A DNA stretch of 64,000 nucleotides from the NCBI RefSeq assembly GCF_020035535.1, contig NZ_CP083350.1, positions 2,924,501-2,988,500 of the forward strand. Reading direction: 5' to 3'. Under the pieces are notes generated by a model. The model did no database searches, was not told the origin of the DNA, and saw only the letters and a program-made list of their open reading frames with translations. The position numbers and the translations under genes are program-made. The DNA comes from Ensifer adhaerens. Lineage in GTDB: Bacteria; Pseudomonadota; Alphaproteobacteria; Rhizobiales; Rhizobiaceae. The stretch's first letter is position 1; the number at the start of each line of letters is the position of its first letter. This document shows, one piece after another, positions 53,072 to 62,197 of this stretch.

Positions 53072-56000
53072 TCATGTATCGGCCTGATGGTCCGGAGTAT
53101 CTGCGACAGCTCGGCCGGCGGCTGCTGGCTGCTGCCGTTCACGCCGTACCTTGAATGACCCAAGCTGGAACAGTTGTGAGATCCACCGTGTCAGATCCTC
53201 CATGTAGAGGTAGATCACAGGCGTCACGAAGAGCGTCACAAACTGCGATACCAAAAGACCGCCGACCACCGCGACGCCAAGCGGCTGGCGCAGTTCCGCG
53301 CTTGCGCCGCTGCCGATCGCGATCGGCAATGTGCTCATGATCGCCGCTGCGGATGTCATCATGATCGGGCGGAAACGCATCAGGCAGGCCCTTTGGATCG
53401 CCTCTCGGGCCGGACTGCCGGACCGTTGCAGCGCCAGCGCCACGTCGATCATCATGATCGCGTTTTTCTTGACGATGCCGATCAGCATCAACACGCCGAC
53501 GATCGCGATGATCGAGAGGTCGAAGCCGCAAAAATAAATTGCGAGAAGCGCACCGGAGATGGCCGACGGCAGACCGGAGAGCACGGTCAGCGGATGGATG
53601 AGGCTTTCATAGAGAACGCCGAGCACGAGATAGATCGTCACGATGGCCGCAAGGACGAGGAAACCTTGGTTGGCGGCAGCATCCTGGAAGAGCTGCGTCG
53701 TGCCGTAGTTTCGGGTGGCGATTTCTGAGGGCATGCCGATCTCTGTCTTGAGACGAGCGACCTCCGCAAGCGCGTTGCCAAGAGCGACCTGGGCCGGCAG
53801 GTTGAAGGATATGGTGACGGCCGGCAATTGGCCGAGCTGATTGATGGTGAGTGGTCCGGAGACGGTTTCGATGCGGGCGAAGGCGCCGAGGGGCACCAGC
53901 GCACCATTCGCGCCGCCCACACGCAGTTCAGCGAACCTGTCGGCAGACCACTCGATGCTCGGATCGAGTTCCATGATGACTTCGTAGCTGTCGCCGGCCG
54001 TGTAGATCGTGGAGATCTGCTCTGCGCCGAAGCCGCCATAGAGTGTCGTGCGCAGCTGACTGGCATCGACGCCGAGCGTTGCCGCCTTATCGAGATCGAC
54101 GACCAGGCGTGTTTGTGGCGCATTGATCTGCAGGTCGCTGTTGACGTCGGTGAAGTACGCGCGATCCGCACTCATCGCGTCGCGGAGCTTTTGCGCCCAC
54201 TCGTTCATCAGCGGCTGATCGAGGCTCTGGAGCACCAGCTGATACTGGCTGGCGGAGGCGCGCGACCCGACGGAGAGGTTCTGGATCGGCGACATGAACG
54301 CCTGGATGCCGGGAATTGCCGCAAGCTCCCGGCGCAATTCCGCAAGAACGGTTTCGAGCGGCGGGCGGTCGCGCTTCGGTTTGAGTTCCACGAAAAGGCG
54401 CCCGGTGTTGAGGGCCGTCGATGCCCCGCCCGATCCGATCGTGCTTGCGACATGGGCGACGTAGGGCGACTTGGCAAAGACCGCTTCGACCTTGGACTGA
54501 AGCGCAGACATCGCAGCAAAGGAAATGTCCTGACGGGCCCGGGTGGTGACCTGGAGCTGGCCGATATCCTCCTGAGGAAAGAAGCCCTTCGGGATCGAAA
54601 CAATCTGGTAGGCGGTGATCGCCACGGTGAACAGGAAGAGAAGAAGTACCAGGGCGCGCTGCCGGATACAGAAGGAAAGCAGCCCTTCGTAGGTCTTGAG
54701 GATGCGCGCAAAACCGCGTTCGAACGCAAGGTCCAGCCGCGTAAGCACGCCGCCTCCGGCACTTTCACTGTTGGCAGGCAGCCGGGCGGCGAGCATCGGC
54801 GTCAACGTGAGCGATACGAAGGCGGAAGCGAGGATCGCCACAGTAACGACCACGGCGAATTCGTGAAGAATCCGGCCGATAACGCCGCCCATCAACAGCA
54901 CCGGTATGAACACTGCGACCAGCGACAGGGAGATTGCAACGATGGTGAAACCGATTTCCTTCGAACCGGCAAGGGCTGCCGAAAAGGCGTCGCTACCTTC
55001 CTCTTCCATGTGCCGAACGATGTTCTCCAGCATGACGATCGCATCATCCACCACGAGACCGACGGAGAGTGTGAGCGCCATCAGCGAGATATTGTCGATC
55101 GAAAAGCCGAGCGGATACATCGCGGCAAAGGTGGCGATGATGGAGATCGGCACGGCCAATGCCGGGATAAGCGTGGCCCAGAGGCGGCGCACGAAGACGA
55201 AGATGACGAGGATTACGAGGCCAACGGTCAGCGCGAGGGTAAACTGGACGTCGTGGACCGCGCCACGAACGGAGACCGACCGGTCGTTGAGCGTTTCGAT
55301 GCTGGCCGCTGCGGGTAGAGACTGGCGCAGCGACGGCAGTAGCGCCTGCACCCGGTCGACGACTTGTACCGTGTTTGCGTCCGGCTGGCGCAGGATTGCC
55401 AGGATGATGGCGCGCGATCCATCATGCCAGCTCGCCGTCTGATCGTTGGCGATGGAATCGATCACCGTCGCGACGTCGCCCAGCCGCACAGGCTTGCCGT
55501 TGTCGCTCTTGATGATGATGTTGGAGAAGTTCGCGGCGTTCATGCGCTGTGTATCGGCGACGATCGCCACTTGGCGGTCTTTCGTCCGCGCGGTGCCAAG
55601 CGGCGAATTGTCGTTTGCCGCAGCGACCGCGGTTTTCAACGCATCCACGGAGATGCCACGCGCCGTCAGCGCATCCGGGTGCATCTGAATGCGCACCGCG
55701 AATTGCTGGCTGCCGAAGATGGACACTTCGGCCACCCCGTCGAGCACGGACAACGTAGGGGATATCACCTGCTGAGCGATCGCATCGAGGTCGGTAAGAG
55801 GCACCGTATTGCTCTTCAGCGCCAGCAGTAGAACCGGGGCATCGGCCGGGTTTACCTTACGATAGCTTGGCGGCGCCGGCATGTCCTGTGGCAGGAGCCT
55901 TAGCGTCCTGGTGATCGCCGCCTGCACATCGGCGGCAGCGGCGTCGATGTTGCGACCGAGCACGAACTCGATCGAGATCGATGTGGAGCCAAGGGAATTG

Positions 56001-56248
56001 GTCGTCGAGATCGTGTCGATCCCCGCAATGGTGGCGAACTGCTTGATGAGCGGCGTTGCGACCGAGGTCGCCATGGTGTCCGGCGACGCGCCGGGCAGCG
56101 ACGCCGAGACGTTGATGACCGGGAAATCGGTCCGCGGCAGAGCTGCGATCGGCAGCACGAGATAGCTGAATGCGCCCGCAAGGATGAGCGCAACCGACAG
56201 CAGCGCTGTGGCGATCGGGCGGCGAATGCTGAACTCGGACAGTGGCAT
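53072..56248 (-). CDS. RND multidrug efflux permease (AcrB/MdtC-like)
   Basis: 1,058 residues, the usual RND pump length. N terminus SEFSIRRPIATALLSVALILAGAFSY; twelve membrane helices; the proton-relay aspartates Asp401-Asp402 in VGLVVDDAIVMLENIVRH in TM4; GFFPQEDIGQL after TM7 and the late LMLIGIVKKNAIMMIDVAL. MdtB/C- or MuxB-like subfamily. It exports drugs or metabolites from the periplasm using the proton gradient, with the adaptor encoded just upstream (22-bp gap). No outer-membrane gene is adjacent, so it must use a TolC encoded elsewhere. Confidence 0.95.
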   Translation of the reverse strand: MPLSEFSIRRPIATALLSVALILAGAFSYLVLPIAALPRTDFPVINVSASLPGASPDTMATSVATPLIKQFATIAGIDTISTTNSLGSTSISIEFVLGRNIDAAAADVQAAITRTLRLLPQDMPAPPSYRKVNPADAPVLLLALKSNTVPLTDLDAIAQQVISPTLSVLDGVAEVSIFGSQQFAVRIQMHPDALTARGISVDALKTAVAAANDNSPLGTARTKDRQVAIVADTQRMNAANFSNIIIKSDNGKPVRLGDVATVIDSIANDQTASWHDGSRAIILAILRQPDANTVQVVDRVQALLPSLRQSLPAAASIETLNDRSVSVRGAVHDVQFTLALTVGLVILVIFVFVRRLWATLIPALAVPISIIATFAAMYPLGFSIDNISLMALTLSVGLVVDDAIVMLENIVRHMEEEGSDAFSAALAGSKEIGFTIVAISLSLVAVFIPVLLMGGVIGRILHEFAVVVTVAILASAFVSLTLTPMLAARLPANSESAGGGVLTRLDLAFERGFARILKTYEGLLSFCIRQRALVLLLFLFTVAITAYQIVSIPKGFFPQEDIGQLQVTTRARQDISFAAMSALQSKVEAVFAKSPYVAHVASTIGSGGASTALNTGRLFVELKPKRDRPPLETVLAELRRELAAIPGIQAFMSPIQNLSVGSRASASQYQLVLQSLDQPLMNEWAQKLRDAMSADRAYFTDVNSDLQINAPQTRLVVDLDKAATLGVDASQLRTTLYGGFGAEQISTIYTAGDSYEVIMELDPSIEWSADRFAELRVGGANGALVPLGAFARIETVSGPLTINQLGQLPAVTISFNLPAQVALGNALAEVARLKTEIGMPSEIATRNYGTTQLFQDAAANQGFLVLAAIVTIYLVLGVLYESLIHPLTVLSGLPSAISGALLAIYFCGFDLSIIAIVGVLMLIGIVKKNAIMMIDVALALQRSGSPAREAIQRACLMRFRPIMMTSAAAIMSTLPIAIGSGASAELRQPLGVAVVGGLLVSQFVTLFVTPVIYLYMEDLTRWISQLFQLGSFKVRRERQQPAAAGRAVADTPDHQADT

Positions 56249-56270
56249 CTTCGTTCACTCCCGAAATTCC

Positions 56271-57449
56271 TCAATCCGTCAGCGGTTGTGCGGCAGGAGG
56301 CACCACCTTGACGGCGTCGCCCGGCTTCAGACGGGCTTGTCCCTCGACCACGACCTTTTCACCCTGCGTGAGCCCCGAAGGGATCACGGCCAGCTTGCCG
56401 TCATCGAACAGTGGCTTTACGGCCAGTGTTTCCACCGTGTTGTCGTCCTTCACATGGAAGACGAAGGGGCCGTTCTGGCCCGGTTGAACCGCAACGCTCG
56501 GGATGACCGGCGCCTGGTGCAATTGCTCCTGTTCGATATCAACATCGACGAACTGACCCGGCCATAGCTTTTGCGCGCCATTGGGAAAGGTCGCCCGCAT
56601 GGTGATCGTGCCGGAGGTGGCGTCGACCGAGGAGTCGATGAAATCGAGCACGCCCTCGCCTATGGCTGTTTCCGAGCCGCTGAGCTTGGCCCGCACGCGC
56701 GGCGGCTTGCCCTGATCCAGCAGCGCCTTGAACGTCTGCAACTGCTCTTCCGGCAAATGGAAGGCAACCTCGATCGGGTCGATCGCGGTAATCGTCACCA
56801 GGTTGGTGGAGGTTGCGCCCGTCTGGCCGACGAGATCACCGAGAGTGACCTGGACAACGCCGAGGCGGCCGCTGATGGGTGCGGTGATCTGCGTCAGGCT
56901 GAGCGCGACCTGATCGGCCTCGACGGAGGCCCGGTCAGCATCAAGCGTCGCCTCGGCCGACTGCTGCACCGAGAGGGCGGTATCATAAGTCTGCTGCGTT
57001 CCCGTCTTGTCGTCGCGCAGGGTTCTTGCACGCTCGAGTTCTGTTTTCGCGTCCGAAAGCAATGCCGTGTCCTTCGCAACGATTGCCGTGTCGCGCGCGA
57101 GCTGCGCTCGCATCGCTCGGTCATCCAATGTGAAAAGCGGATCTCCCACCTTGACCATCTGCCCGTCCTTGACGTGGATGGCTGTGATCTGGCTCGCAAT
57201 ACGAGCACCGACCTGTACGGTGTCGGGTGCCTGGACATTGCCCAGGGCGTGGACGATGACGGGTACGTCCTTGAGCGTAACCGTGGCCGTTTCGACGGAG
57301 ATGGCACCACCGTGTTTGGAGTCCGTAGAGACGCCACGGGCAGGCTTTGCCTCGCTTTGCAGGGCCGTCCGGGTTACACTGACCCCAGCGGCGGCCACGC
57401 ACACGAGACCGGCGGCGACTAGGATCGCAATACTTGATCGACTGGCCAT
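56271..57449 (-). CDS. RND efflux periplasmic adaptor (membrane fusion protein)
   Basis: 392 residues of the MdtA/AcrA type: N-terminal membrane anchor (SIAILVAAGLVCVAAAGVSV), lipoyl halves (VGARIASQITAIHVKDGQMVKVGDPLFTLD; ITAPISGRLGVVQVTLGDLV), helical hairpin ~110-180, beta-barrel and a membrane-proximal C terminus. Start ATG 57449 has GGAGG at 5 nt; the frame open to 57482 is not used. First gene of the two-gene efflux operon; an upstream AT palindrome may be its operator. Confidence 0.93.
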   Translation of the reverse strand: MASRSSIAILVAAGLVCVAAAGVSVTRTALQSEAKPARGVSTDSKHGGAISVETATVTLKDVPVIVHALGNVQAPDTVQVGARIASQITAIHVKDGQMVKVGDPLFTLDDRAMRAQLARDTAIVAKDTALLSDAKTELERARTLRDDKTGTQQTYDTALSVQQSAEATLDADRASVEADQVALSLTQITAPISGRLGVVQVTLGDLVGQTGATSTNLVTITAIDPIEVAFHLPEEQLQTFKALLDQGKPPRVRAKLSGSETAIGEGVLDFIDSSVDATSGTITMRATFPNGAQKLWPGQFVDVDIEQEQLHQAPVIPSVAVQPGQNGPFVFHVKDDNTVETLAVKPLFDDGKLAVIPSGLTQGEKVVVEGQARLKPGDAVKVVPPAAQPLTD

Positions 57450-57876
57450 CAGCGCCTCCGTATTTCTCGATTGGCGCAGCATCGGCCGCCGCGAAGGGCC
57501 GCGACCTCAGCGCCAAAAGACGATATTCGCACAGCCAGCATGGTCCGTTTGCGGGTGAGCGCACGTGTAAAGGGCCCTGCTGATCTGTTCGACCAATTGG
57601 GCGGCGGTGGCTCCCTCTTTGGAAGAAAGCTCGCGTCGTGCCAACACTTCCGAAATTGGGCGCCAATCTGGCCGCTTCAATGGCGCAACACGCTGAAAAA
57701 CAATTAAAAATTGTTCATGTTTCGCGCCCCACACGCATGTGCCGCTGGCAACAGTTCCCGTTACGGAACGGACTTCCCCCTGGGGAAGCTCAAGTGGAAT
57801 GCGAGAGCGCCGTAGCCGAATGTCGGGAATTCGCTCGGCCGGCCGTCTTTAGGATAGACAGCCATGGAGGATGAGG
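57450..57876. promoter_or_regulatory. Divergent region between RND operon and GST, with AT palindrome
   Basis: 427 bp. A perfect inverted repeat AACAATT-AAA-AATTGTT at 57699-57715 lies 250 bp upstream of the efflux adaptor and 160 bp before the GST gene, a candidate repressor site. A - strand frame 57507-57734 (GTG start, 75 codons) has fair composition but no ribosome site or family; it is not called as a gene. Confidence 0.5.
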
Positions 57877-58530
57877 ATGCCTATCACCATTACCGCCTTT
57901 GAACGTTCGCCGGACCGCGGTAGGGGACTGGCCCGTGACATGCGCGTTCGCTGGGCGCTCGAAGAAGTTGGTCAGCCCTACGACGTCCGCCTGCTTTCGT
58001 TCAAAGCGATGAGGGAGCCAGCGCATCTCGCGCTTCACCCCTTCGGCCAAATTCCGACCTATGAGGAAGGCGATCTCGCGCTGTTCGAATCCGGAGCGAT
58101 CGTGTTCCACATCGCGGAGCGCCACGAAGGGTTGCTGCCGGTCGACGCCAACGCCCGGGCCCGCGCAATCACCTGGATGTTCGCCGCACTCAGCACGGTG
58201 GAGCCGCCGATCATCGAGCGCGAAGTCGCCAGGCTGCTGGAGCGCGACGAAACCTGGTATGAGCAACGCCTGCCGGCCGTCGAGGAACGTGTCCGCAAGC
58301 GCCTGCGTGAACTCTCCGACCGCCTTGGCGAGGCCGCGTGGCTCGACGGCAATTTCAGTGTGGGCGACCTACAGATGATATCTGTCTTGCTCCGGCTGAA
58401 GGGATCGGCGCTGCTGGACGAATTTCAGAACCTTTCCGCCTATGTCGCCCGTGGCGAAGCGCGACCCGCGTACAAACGCGCCTTTGCAGCACAGCGAGCG
58501 GTCTTCGAGGCCGCATCGGCAAACGCGTGA
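57877..58530 (+). CDS. Glutathione S-transferase family protein
   Basis: 217 residues. N-terminal thioredoxin-like domain (MPITITAFERSPDRGRGLARDMRVRWALEEVGQPYDVRLL...NPFGQIPTYEEGDLALFESGAIVFHIAER-like segment, here HPFGQIPTY and FESGAIVFHIAE for glutathione binding) and an all-helical C-terminal domain (GNFSVGDLQMISVLLRL is the usual N-cap/hydrophobic staple). The ATG at 57877 is preferred (GGAGG 6 nt upstream) over the ATG at 57871 that abuts the same GGAGG. Divergent from the efflux operon. Likely detoxification; substrate unknown. Confidence 0.9.
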   Translation: MPITITAFERSPDRGRGLARDMRVRWALEEVGQPYDVRLLSFKAMREPAHLALHPFGQIPTYEEGDLALFESGAIVFHIAERHEGLLPVDANARARAITWMFAALSTVEPPIIEREVARLLERDETWYEQRLPAVEERVRKRLRELSDRLGEAAWLDGNFSVGDLQMISVLLRLKGSALLDEFQNLSAYVARGEARPAYKRAFAAQRAVFEAASANA

Positions 58531-58690
58531 TGGCTCACCTTTTGCGCGGCCCGCCCGGCGGTCGAGTGAAACAGCCTCACAGCTTCGCGAAAATTGATGA
58601 TTGTGCAGCTATGGATTGCATGGACTAGTAGGGTGGCAACGCTCTTTAAGAAGCCAAAGCGAAAGAGGCAAATTCGCCGAAACCGCGGCC

Positions 58691-59104
58691 TCAGCGGCAC
58701 TCGTAGCGTCTGCCATCGCGGCCGATGAAGGTTCGGCTGCGTGAATCATAGCTGCGGTAGCGGGCGAGGCAGCGGGCGTCCCGCTCATTGAGGCGATACT
58801 GGCCGTTCTGGCGGCGGCGCTCTTCTTCCTGCGCCGCACCGATAATGATCGCGCCGAGCGCCAGTCCGATCGCGCCGGCGGCGATGCCGGCCTTGAGGTC
58901 CCGCTTTTCCTGCTTCTCGCGTTTCTCGCGCCAATGATCCCGACGTGACTCCTCGCAGCGCCAGCGGTCCCTGCCATGGTAGTCCCTGCAGTAGCGCCGT
59001 CCGCCATCGAAATCGTCCGCGAGGACGATCGGCGGCGCCGCAGGCACGGCCGCCGCCAGTATGGACATCAGGCCGAGAATTCTACCGTAAGCCAAGCCAT
59101 GCAT
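58691..59104 (-). CDS. BA14K family secreted protein
   Basis: 137 residues. Signal peptide (MHGLAYGRILGLMSILAAAVPAAPPIVLA, cleavage ~29), a very basic/acidic central stretch rich in Arg/Glu/Lys (~45-75), a hydrophobic segment (AGIAAGAIGLALGAIIIGAA) and the BA14K signature at the C terminus (CLARYRSYDSRSRTFIGRDGRRYECR pattern, Cys near 115 and 136). BA14K proteins are alphaproteobacterial envelope proteins, immunoreactive and lectin-like in Brucella. Start ATG 59104 has AAGGAG at 7 nt. Single gene. Confidence 0.88.
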   Translation of the reverse strand: MHGLAYGRILGLMSILAAAVPAAPPIVLADDFDGGRRYCRDYHGRDRWRCEESRRDHWREKREKQEKRDLKAGIAAGAIGLALGAIIIGAAQEEERRRQNGQYRLNERDARCLARYRSYDSRSRTFIGRDGRRYECR

Positions 59105-59309
59105 TGTCAGTCTCCTTCGATCACCACGCCAGAATGCTTGGCAGCCCTGTGTTGCGGAGACATTGCGGCTCGGATCTGATCTCGCCGAAAGGCTCGCGTG
59201 GTGGACGGGGCAGTGTCCGCGGTCGGCGAAGCTCGTGTTGCAACGCTGCGCTGGGCACCGCGATGGATTGACAGAGCGCATTTCACCGGCGAGATGATCA
59301 AGGCGAACA

Positions 59310-60911
59310 ATGACCGCGCTTGGCCGCGACCGCTCTCTGCTGAAGGCAGCGCATGACAACAAGACCGCCCAACCGATGATGCACAGCAATCGTTCGATCT
59401 TCGAACGCCCCTTCCATATGGTCGTCCTGTGGTGCCTCCTCCTGGCGCTCGGTGGCGTCGCGTTGGCGGGTTGGGAGCGGCAGGCACTCGTCGCCGAACT
59501 CGAGCGGGAAAGCACGCTCCTCCATAGCCTCGCCTCACAGCGGGTTGATCAGCACGATGCACATCTGACGGCGCTCTCGGCGGTCGCTGTTGCCTCCGAG
59601 GGGCGCAGGCACGACCTGTTTCTGGAGGTTGCCCGCACGATTGCGCGGTTCTATCCGCGGATAGACGAAGTTCAGCTCGTCCCCCTGGATGCAAGCGCCG
59701 AAACGGTCGGTACCGGTCCACTCGATGCCAAGACGGCAGAGCTCATTCGCGCGGCCGCCAGGGCATCGGATGGGCGCATCGCACTCTTGCCCCATCCGCA
59801 ACGGGCCGATCACTACATCATGATCAAGCGCAGTCCGAACACAGACGAGGCGCGCTATGGTTTGATGCTCGGCATCGACGCGGCGAAATTGATCGGAGAT
59901 GGCGGGCCATTCTGGTCTCGCCCCGGGGTCGCGGTGCGGCTGTCGCTGCCGGACGGACATATCCTGCTGCCGACTGCCTTGCCCGAGGCGATCCTGTTTT
60001 CCAAGGCGCTGAGCAGTGCGTCCCAGCCATTGCTTCTTGAAACAGGCATGGGGATCGGGCTTGCGGACATGTTCCCACCCGTCCAGACCGGCTTGACGTT
60101 TCTAGTGGTCAGCTTCGCCTATCTCGCAGGCCTGGCGGCACTGCGCCAACGTGCGCGCACGCGCGCAGCGGAACAGCAGGCAACCCTCAGCGCGCTGGAA
60201 TCGCGCCTTACGCACGCGTCACGCGTCAACGCGCTCGGCGAAATGGCAAGCGGCATGGCGCATGAACTGACGCAGCCGCTGACCGCAATTCTGGCGCAGG
60301 CGCAGGCCGGGCGAAGGCTGCTCGCTCAAGGACAGGACGCGGCACTTGCTCCGGTGCTGGAGGACACCGTAAGCCAGGCGCGCCGGGCATCGGCCATATT
60401 GGAAAGGTTCCGCAACTGGTCGCAGCCGCATGCTGCGCCGGTTGCCGCCTTCGATCTGCGCCACGCGCTTGCAAATGTTGACGCGCTACTTCAACCGGAC
60501 GCGAGATCAAGCGGAATTCAGCTTGATTTCCAGGTTCCGGAAACACCGGTATCCGTCGTCGGCGATCCGGTTGAGATCGAGCAAGTCGCGTACAATCTCG
60601 TGCGTAACGCCTTTGAGGCATTGGCCGCCGAGACAGGCGATAGCGGACGCGTGACTGTTACCCTGAGCGAGCGCGACACCGCAGTTGTCTTCGATGTCGC
60701 CGATAATGGTCCCGGCGTTTCGGAAGCACTTCGCCCAAGGCTGTTCACGCCATTCGTGACGACCCGCGCCGGGGGCACCGGGCTCGGTCTGGCGCTGAGC
60801 CAGCGACTGGTGGAACGCGCCGGTGGCGAAATCGCCCTGGTTGAGAGTGATCATGGCGCCACGTTCCGCGTGACGCTGCCACGTGCCCGCCGAACCGAGG
60901 AACCGATGTGA
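59310..60911 (+). CDS. Membrane sensor histidine kinase (DctB/FixL-like)
   Basis: 533 residues. Two membrane segments (~37-54 and ~268-288) enclose a ~210-residue periplasmic sensor domain. The kinase core has the H-box ASGMAHELTQPLTA with His318, N-box VEIEQVAYNLVRNAFEAL, and G boxes VADNGPGVSEALRPRLFTPF and GGTGLGLALSQRLVERAGG. This is the HPK4 type of FixL and DctB. Start ATG 59310 has AAGG at 6 nt. Its stop overlaps the regulator start (TGATG), and a secreted GlcG/HbpS-like gene follows, a likely third partner. Confidence 0.92.
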   Translation: MTALGRDRSLLKAAHDNKTAQPMMHSNRSIFERPFHMVVLWCLLLALGGVALAGWERQALVAELERESTLLHSLASQRVDQHDAHLTALSAVAVASEGRRHDLFLEVARTIARFYPRIDEVQLVPLDASAETVGTGPLDAKTAELIRAAARASDGRIALLPHPQRADHYIMIKRSPNTDEARYGLMLGIDAAKLIGDGGPFWSRPGVAVRLSLPDGHILLPTALPEAILFSKALSSASQPLLLETGMGIGLADMFPPVQTGLTFLVVSFAYLAGLAALRQRARTRAAEQQATLSALESRLTHASRVNALGEMASGMAHELTQPLTAILAQAQAGRRLLAQGQDAALAPVLEDTVSQARRASAILERFRNWSQPHAAPVAAFDLRHALANVDALLQPDARSSGIQLDFQVPETPVSVVGDPVEIEQVAYNLVRNAFEALAAETGDSGRVTVTLSERDTAVVFDVADNGPGVSEALRPRLFTPFVTTRAGGTGLGLALSQRLVERAGGEIALVESDHGATFRVTLPRARRTEEPM

Positions 60912-61519
60912 TGACGCTTCCGGTCTATCTCGTTGACGACGACGATGCGGTTCGTCGAGCGCTCAGCCTGTTGCTCTCGACCGTCGGGATCAAGGTCACT
61001 GGGTTTTCGGATCCGCAAGCCTTTCTCGCACAGGTTTCTCGCCTCGACCCTGGCTGCCTGGTGCTCGATATCCGCATGCCTGCCATCTCTGGACTGAAGC
61101 TGCAGGAAAGGCTGACGGAACACGGGATAGACTGGCCGACGATCGTGATCTCCGGGCACGGCGATATCGAGGCCTGTCGCCGCGCCTTCCGTAACGGCGC
61201 TATCGACTTTCTCTCGAAGCCGGTGGACGAGCAGGACTTGATCGACGCGATCCACAAAGGCCATGAATTGCTGGAGCGCACCATGCGCGCCCATGCGGAA
61301 AAAGCCGAAACCTTGGCCCTGCTTGCGGCACTCACGCAGCGTGAAAGCGAAGTTCTCGATCGGATTGCCGCAGGCTTTACGACCCGCCAGATCGCCGAAG
61401 GTCTCGGTCTATCGCCCCGTACGGTCGAAAGCCACCGCGCCGCCATCGGCGCCAAACTCGGCAGCACCTCACAGGCGGAAATGACGCGCATCTGGCTCGA
61501 CGGGACGAAAACTCCGTAG
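60911..61519 (+). CDS. FixJ-type response regulator (receiver + LuxR HTH)
   Basis: 202 residues. Receiver domain with acidic pocket VDDDD (9-12), phospho-acceptor Asp53 in LVLDIRMP, Thr/Ser in VISGHGD and Lys in FLSKPVDE; then a LuxR-type helix-turn-helix (LTQRESEVLDRIAAGFTTRQIAEGLGLSPRTVESHRAAIGAKL). The start ATG at 60911 overlaps the kinase stop; a GTG at 60908 is an alternative. Phosphorylated by the kinase encoded before it; the inverted repeat at its own 3' end, in front of the GlcG/HbpS-like gene, is a candidate binding site. Confidence 0.93.
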   Translation: MTLPVYLVDDDDAVRRALSLLLSTVGIKVTGFSDPQAFLAQVSRLDPGCLVLDIRMPAISGLKLQERLTEHGIDWPTIVISGHGDIEACRRAFRNGAIDFLSKPVDEQDLIDAIHKGHELLERTMRAHAEKAETLALLAALTQRESEVLDRIAAGFTTRQIAEGLGLSPRTVESHRAAIGAKLGSTSQAEMTRIWLDGTKTP

Positions 61520-61528
61520 AACTACGGA
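61513..61528. promoter_or_regulatory. Inverted repeat in front of the GlcG/HbpS-like gene
   Basis: TCCGTAG-AA-CTACGGA (61513-61528) is a perfect 7-2-7 palindrome; its right half-site CTACGGATA recurs as CTACGAATA at 61543-61551. It lies 76 bp before the start of the secreted protein gene and overlaps the stop of the FixJ-like gene. Candidate site for that regulator; alternatively a weak hairpin in the intergenic mRNA. Confidence 0.5.
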
Positions 61529-61603
61529 TAGGCACGCAAGCCCTACGAATACCCACGATATCTGCGGCGGGATAACCTTTTCATATCAACAGGAAAGGAA
61601 CCT

Positions 61604-62089
61604 ATGATGATCCGCAATATCGTGCTCGCAGCCGCGCTTCTCGCTCCCGTTGCCGCTACGGCGCAGGAACTGCCGACCGCGGCCTACCTGCCGCTCGACA
61701 TGGCCATCAAGGCTGCCGACGCCGCAGTGAAGGCTTGCGCCGCCGAAGGCCACAGTGTCAGCGTTGCTGTTGTTGGTCGCGATGGGGCAACCAAGGTGCT
61801 GCTGAAGGCCGACAACTCCGGTCCGCACACTGGCAACAGCGCCCAGGGCAAGGCCTTCACCTCCGCTGCCATGGGCCGCGACACGGCCGGCCTCGGCGAG
61901 TTCATCGCCTCCAAGCCGGCAAATGAAGGCCTCCGCGACATGGACGCGCGCATGGTGATCCAGGCCGGTGGCGTGCCGATCAAGTTCGGTAAGGCACTGG
62001 TTGGCGGCATCGGCGTGGGTGGCGCACCGTCGGGTGATATCGACGCGAACTGCGCAACGGCCGGCCTCCAGGCAATCGGCGCGAAGTAA
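61604..62089 (+). CDS. Secreted GlcG/HbpS family protein
   Basis: 161 residues. Sec signal peptide (MMIRNIVLAAALLAPVAATA, cleavage ~20), then the GlcG/HbpS (Haem_degrading) fold: LPLDMAIKAADAAVKACAAEGHSVSVAVVGRDG, LKADNSGPHTGNSAQGKAFTSAAMGRDT and the glycine-rich end KALVGGIGVGGAPSG. In Streptomyces, secreted HbpS binds haem and tunes the SenS/SenR two-component system; here a two-component pair lies directly upstream. AAAGGA precedes ATG 61604. A strong terminator follows, so it closes the operon. Confidence 0.88.
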   Translation: MMIRNIVLAAALLAPVAATAQELPTAAYLPLDMAIKAADAAVKACAAEGHSVSVAVVGRDGATKVLLKADNSGPHTGNSAQGKAFTSAAMGRDTAGLGEFIASKPANEGLRDMDARMVIQAGGVPIKFGKALVGGIGVGGAPSGDIDANCATAGLQAIGAK

Positions 62090-62104
62090 TCCGCTAGACA
62101 TCGG

Positions 62105-62139
62105 AAGTGGCTCTCCCTGGAGGGCCACTTTAGCTTTGC
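62105..62139 (+). terminator. Rho-independent terminator after the GlcG/HbpS-like gene
   Basis: AAGTGGC (62105-62111) pairs with GCCACTT (62124-62130), and the stem extends inward to 11 pairs (one G-U) with a CCTG tetraloop; followed by TTAGCTTT. 15 nt after the stop codon. Confidence 0.85.
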
Positions 62140-62197
62140 AAGGCCTGCGCCTGTAAACGGACCTGCCAGAAATTTCCGCGTCGCCGAACAGCGCCCC

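Noticed and set aside
57507..57734. 75-codon - frame upstream of the RND operon
   Set aside because: GTG start without ribosome site, overlaps the AT palindrome and has no recognisable domain. Kept only as a note in the intergenic feature.
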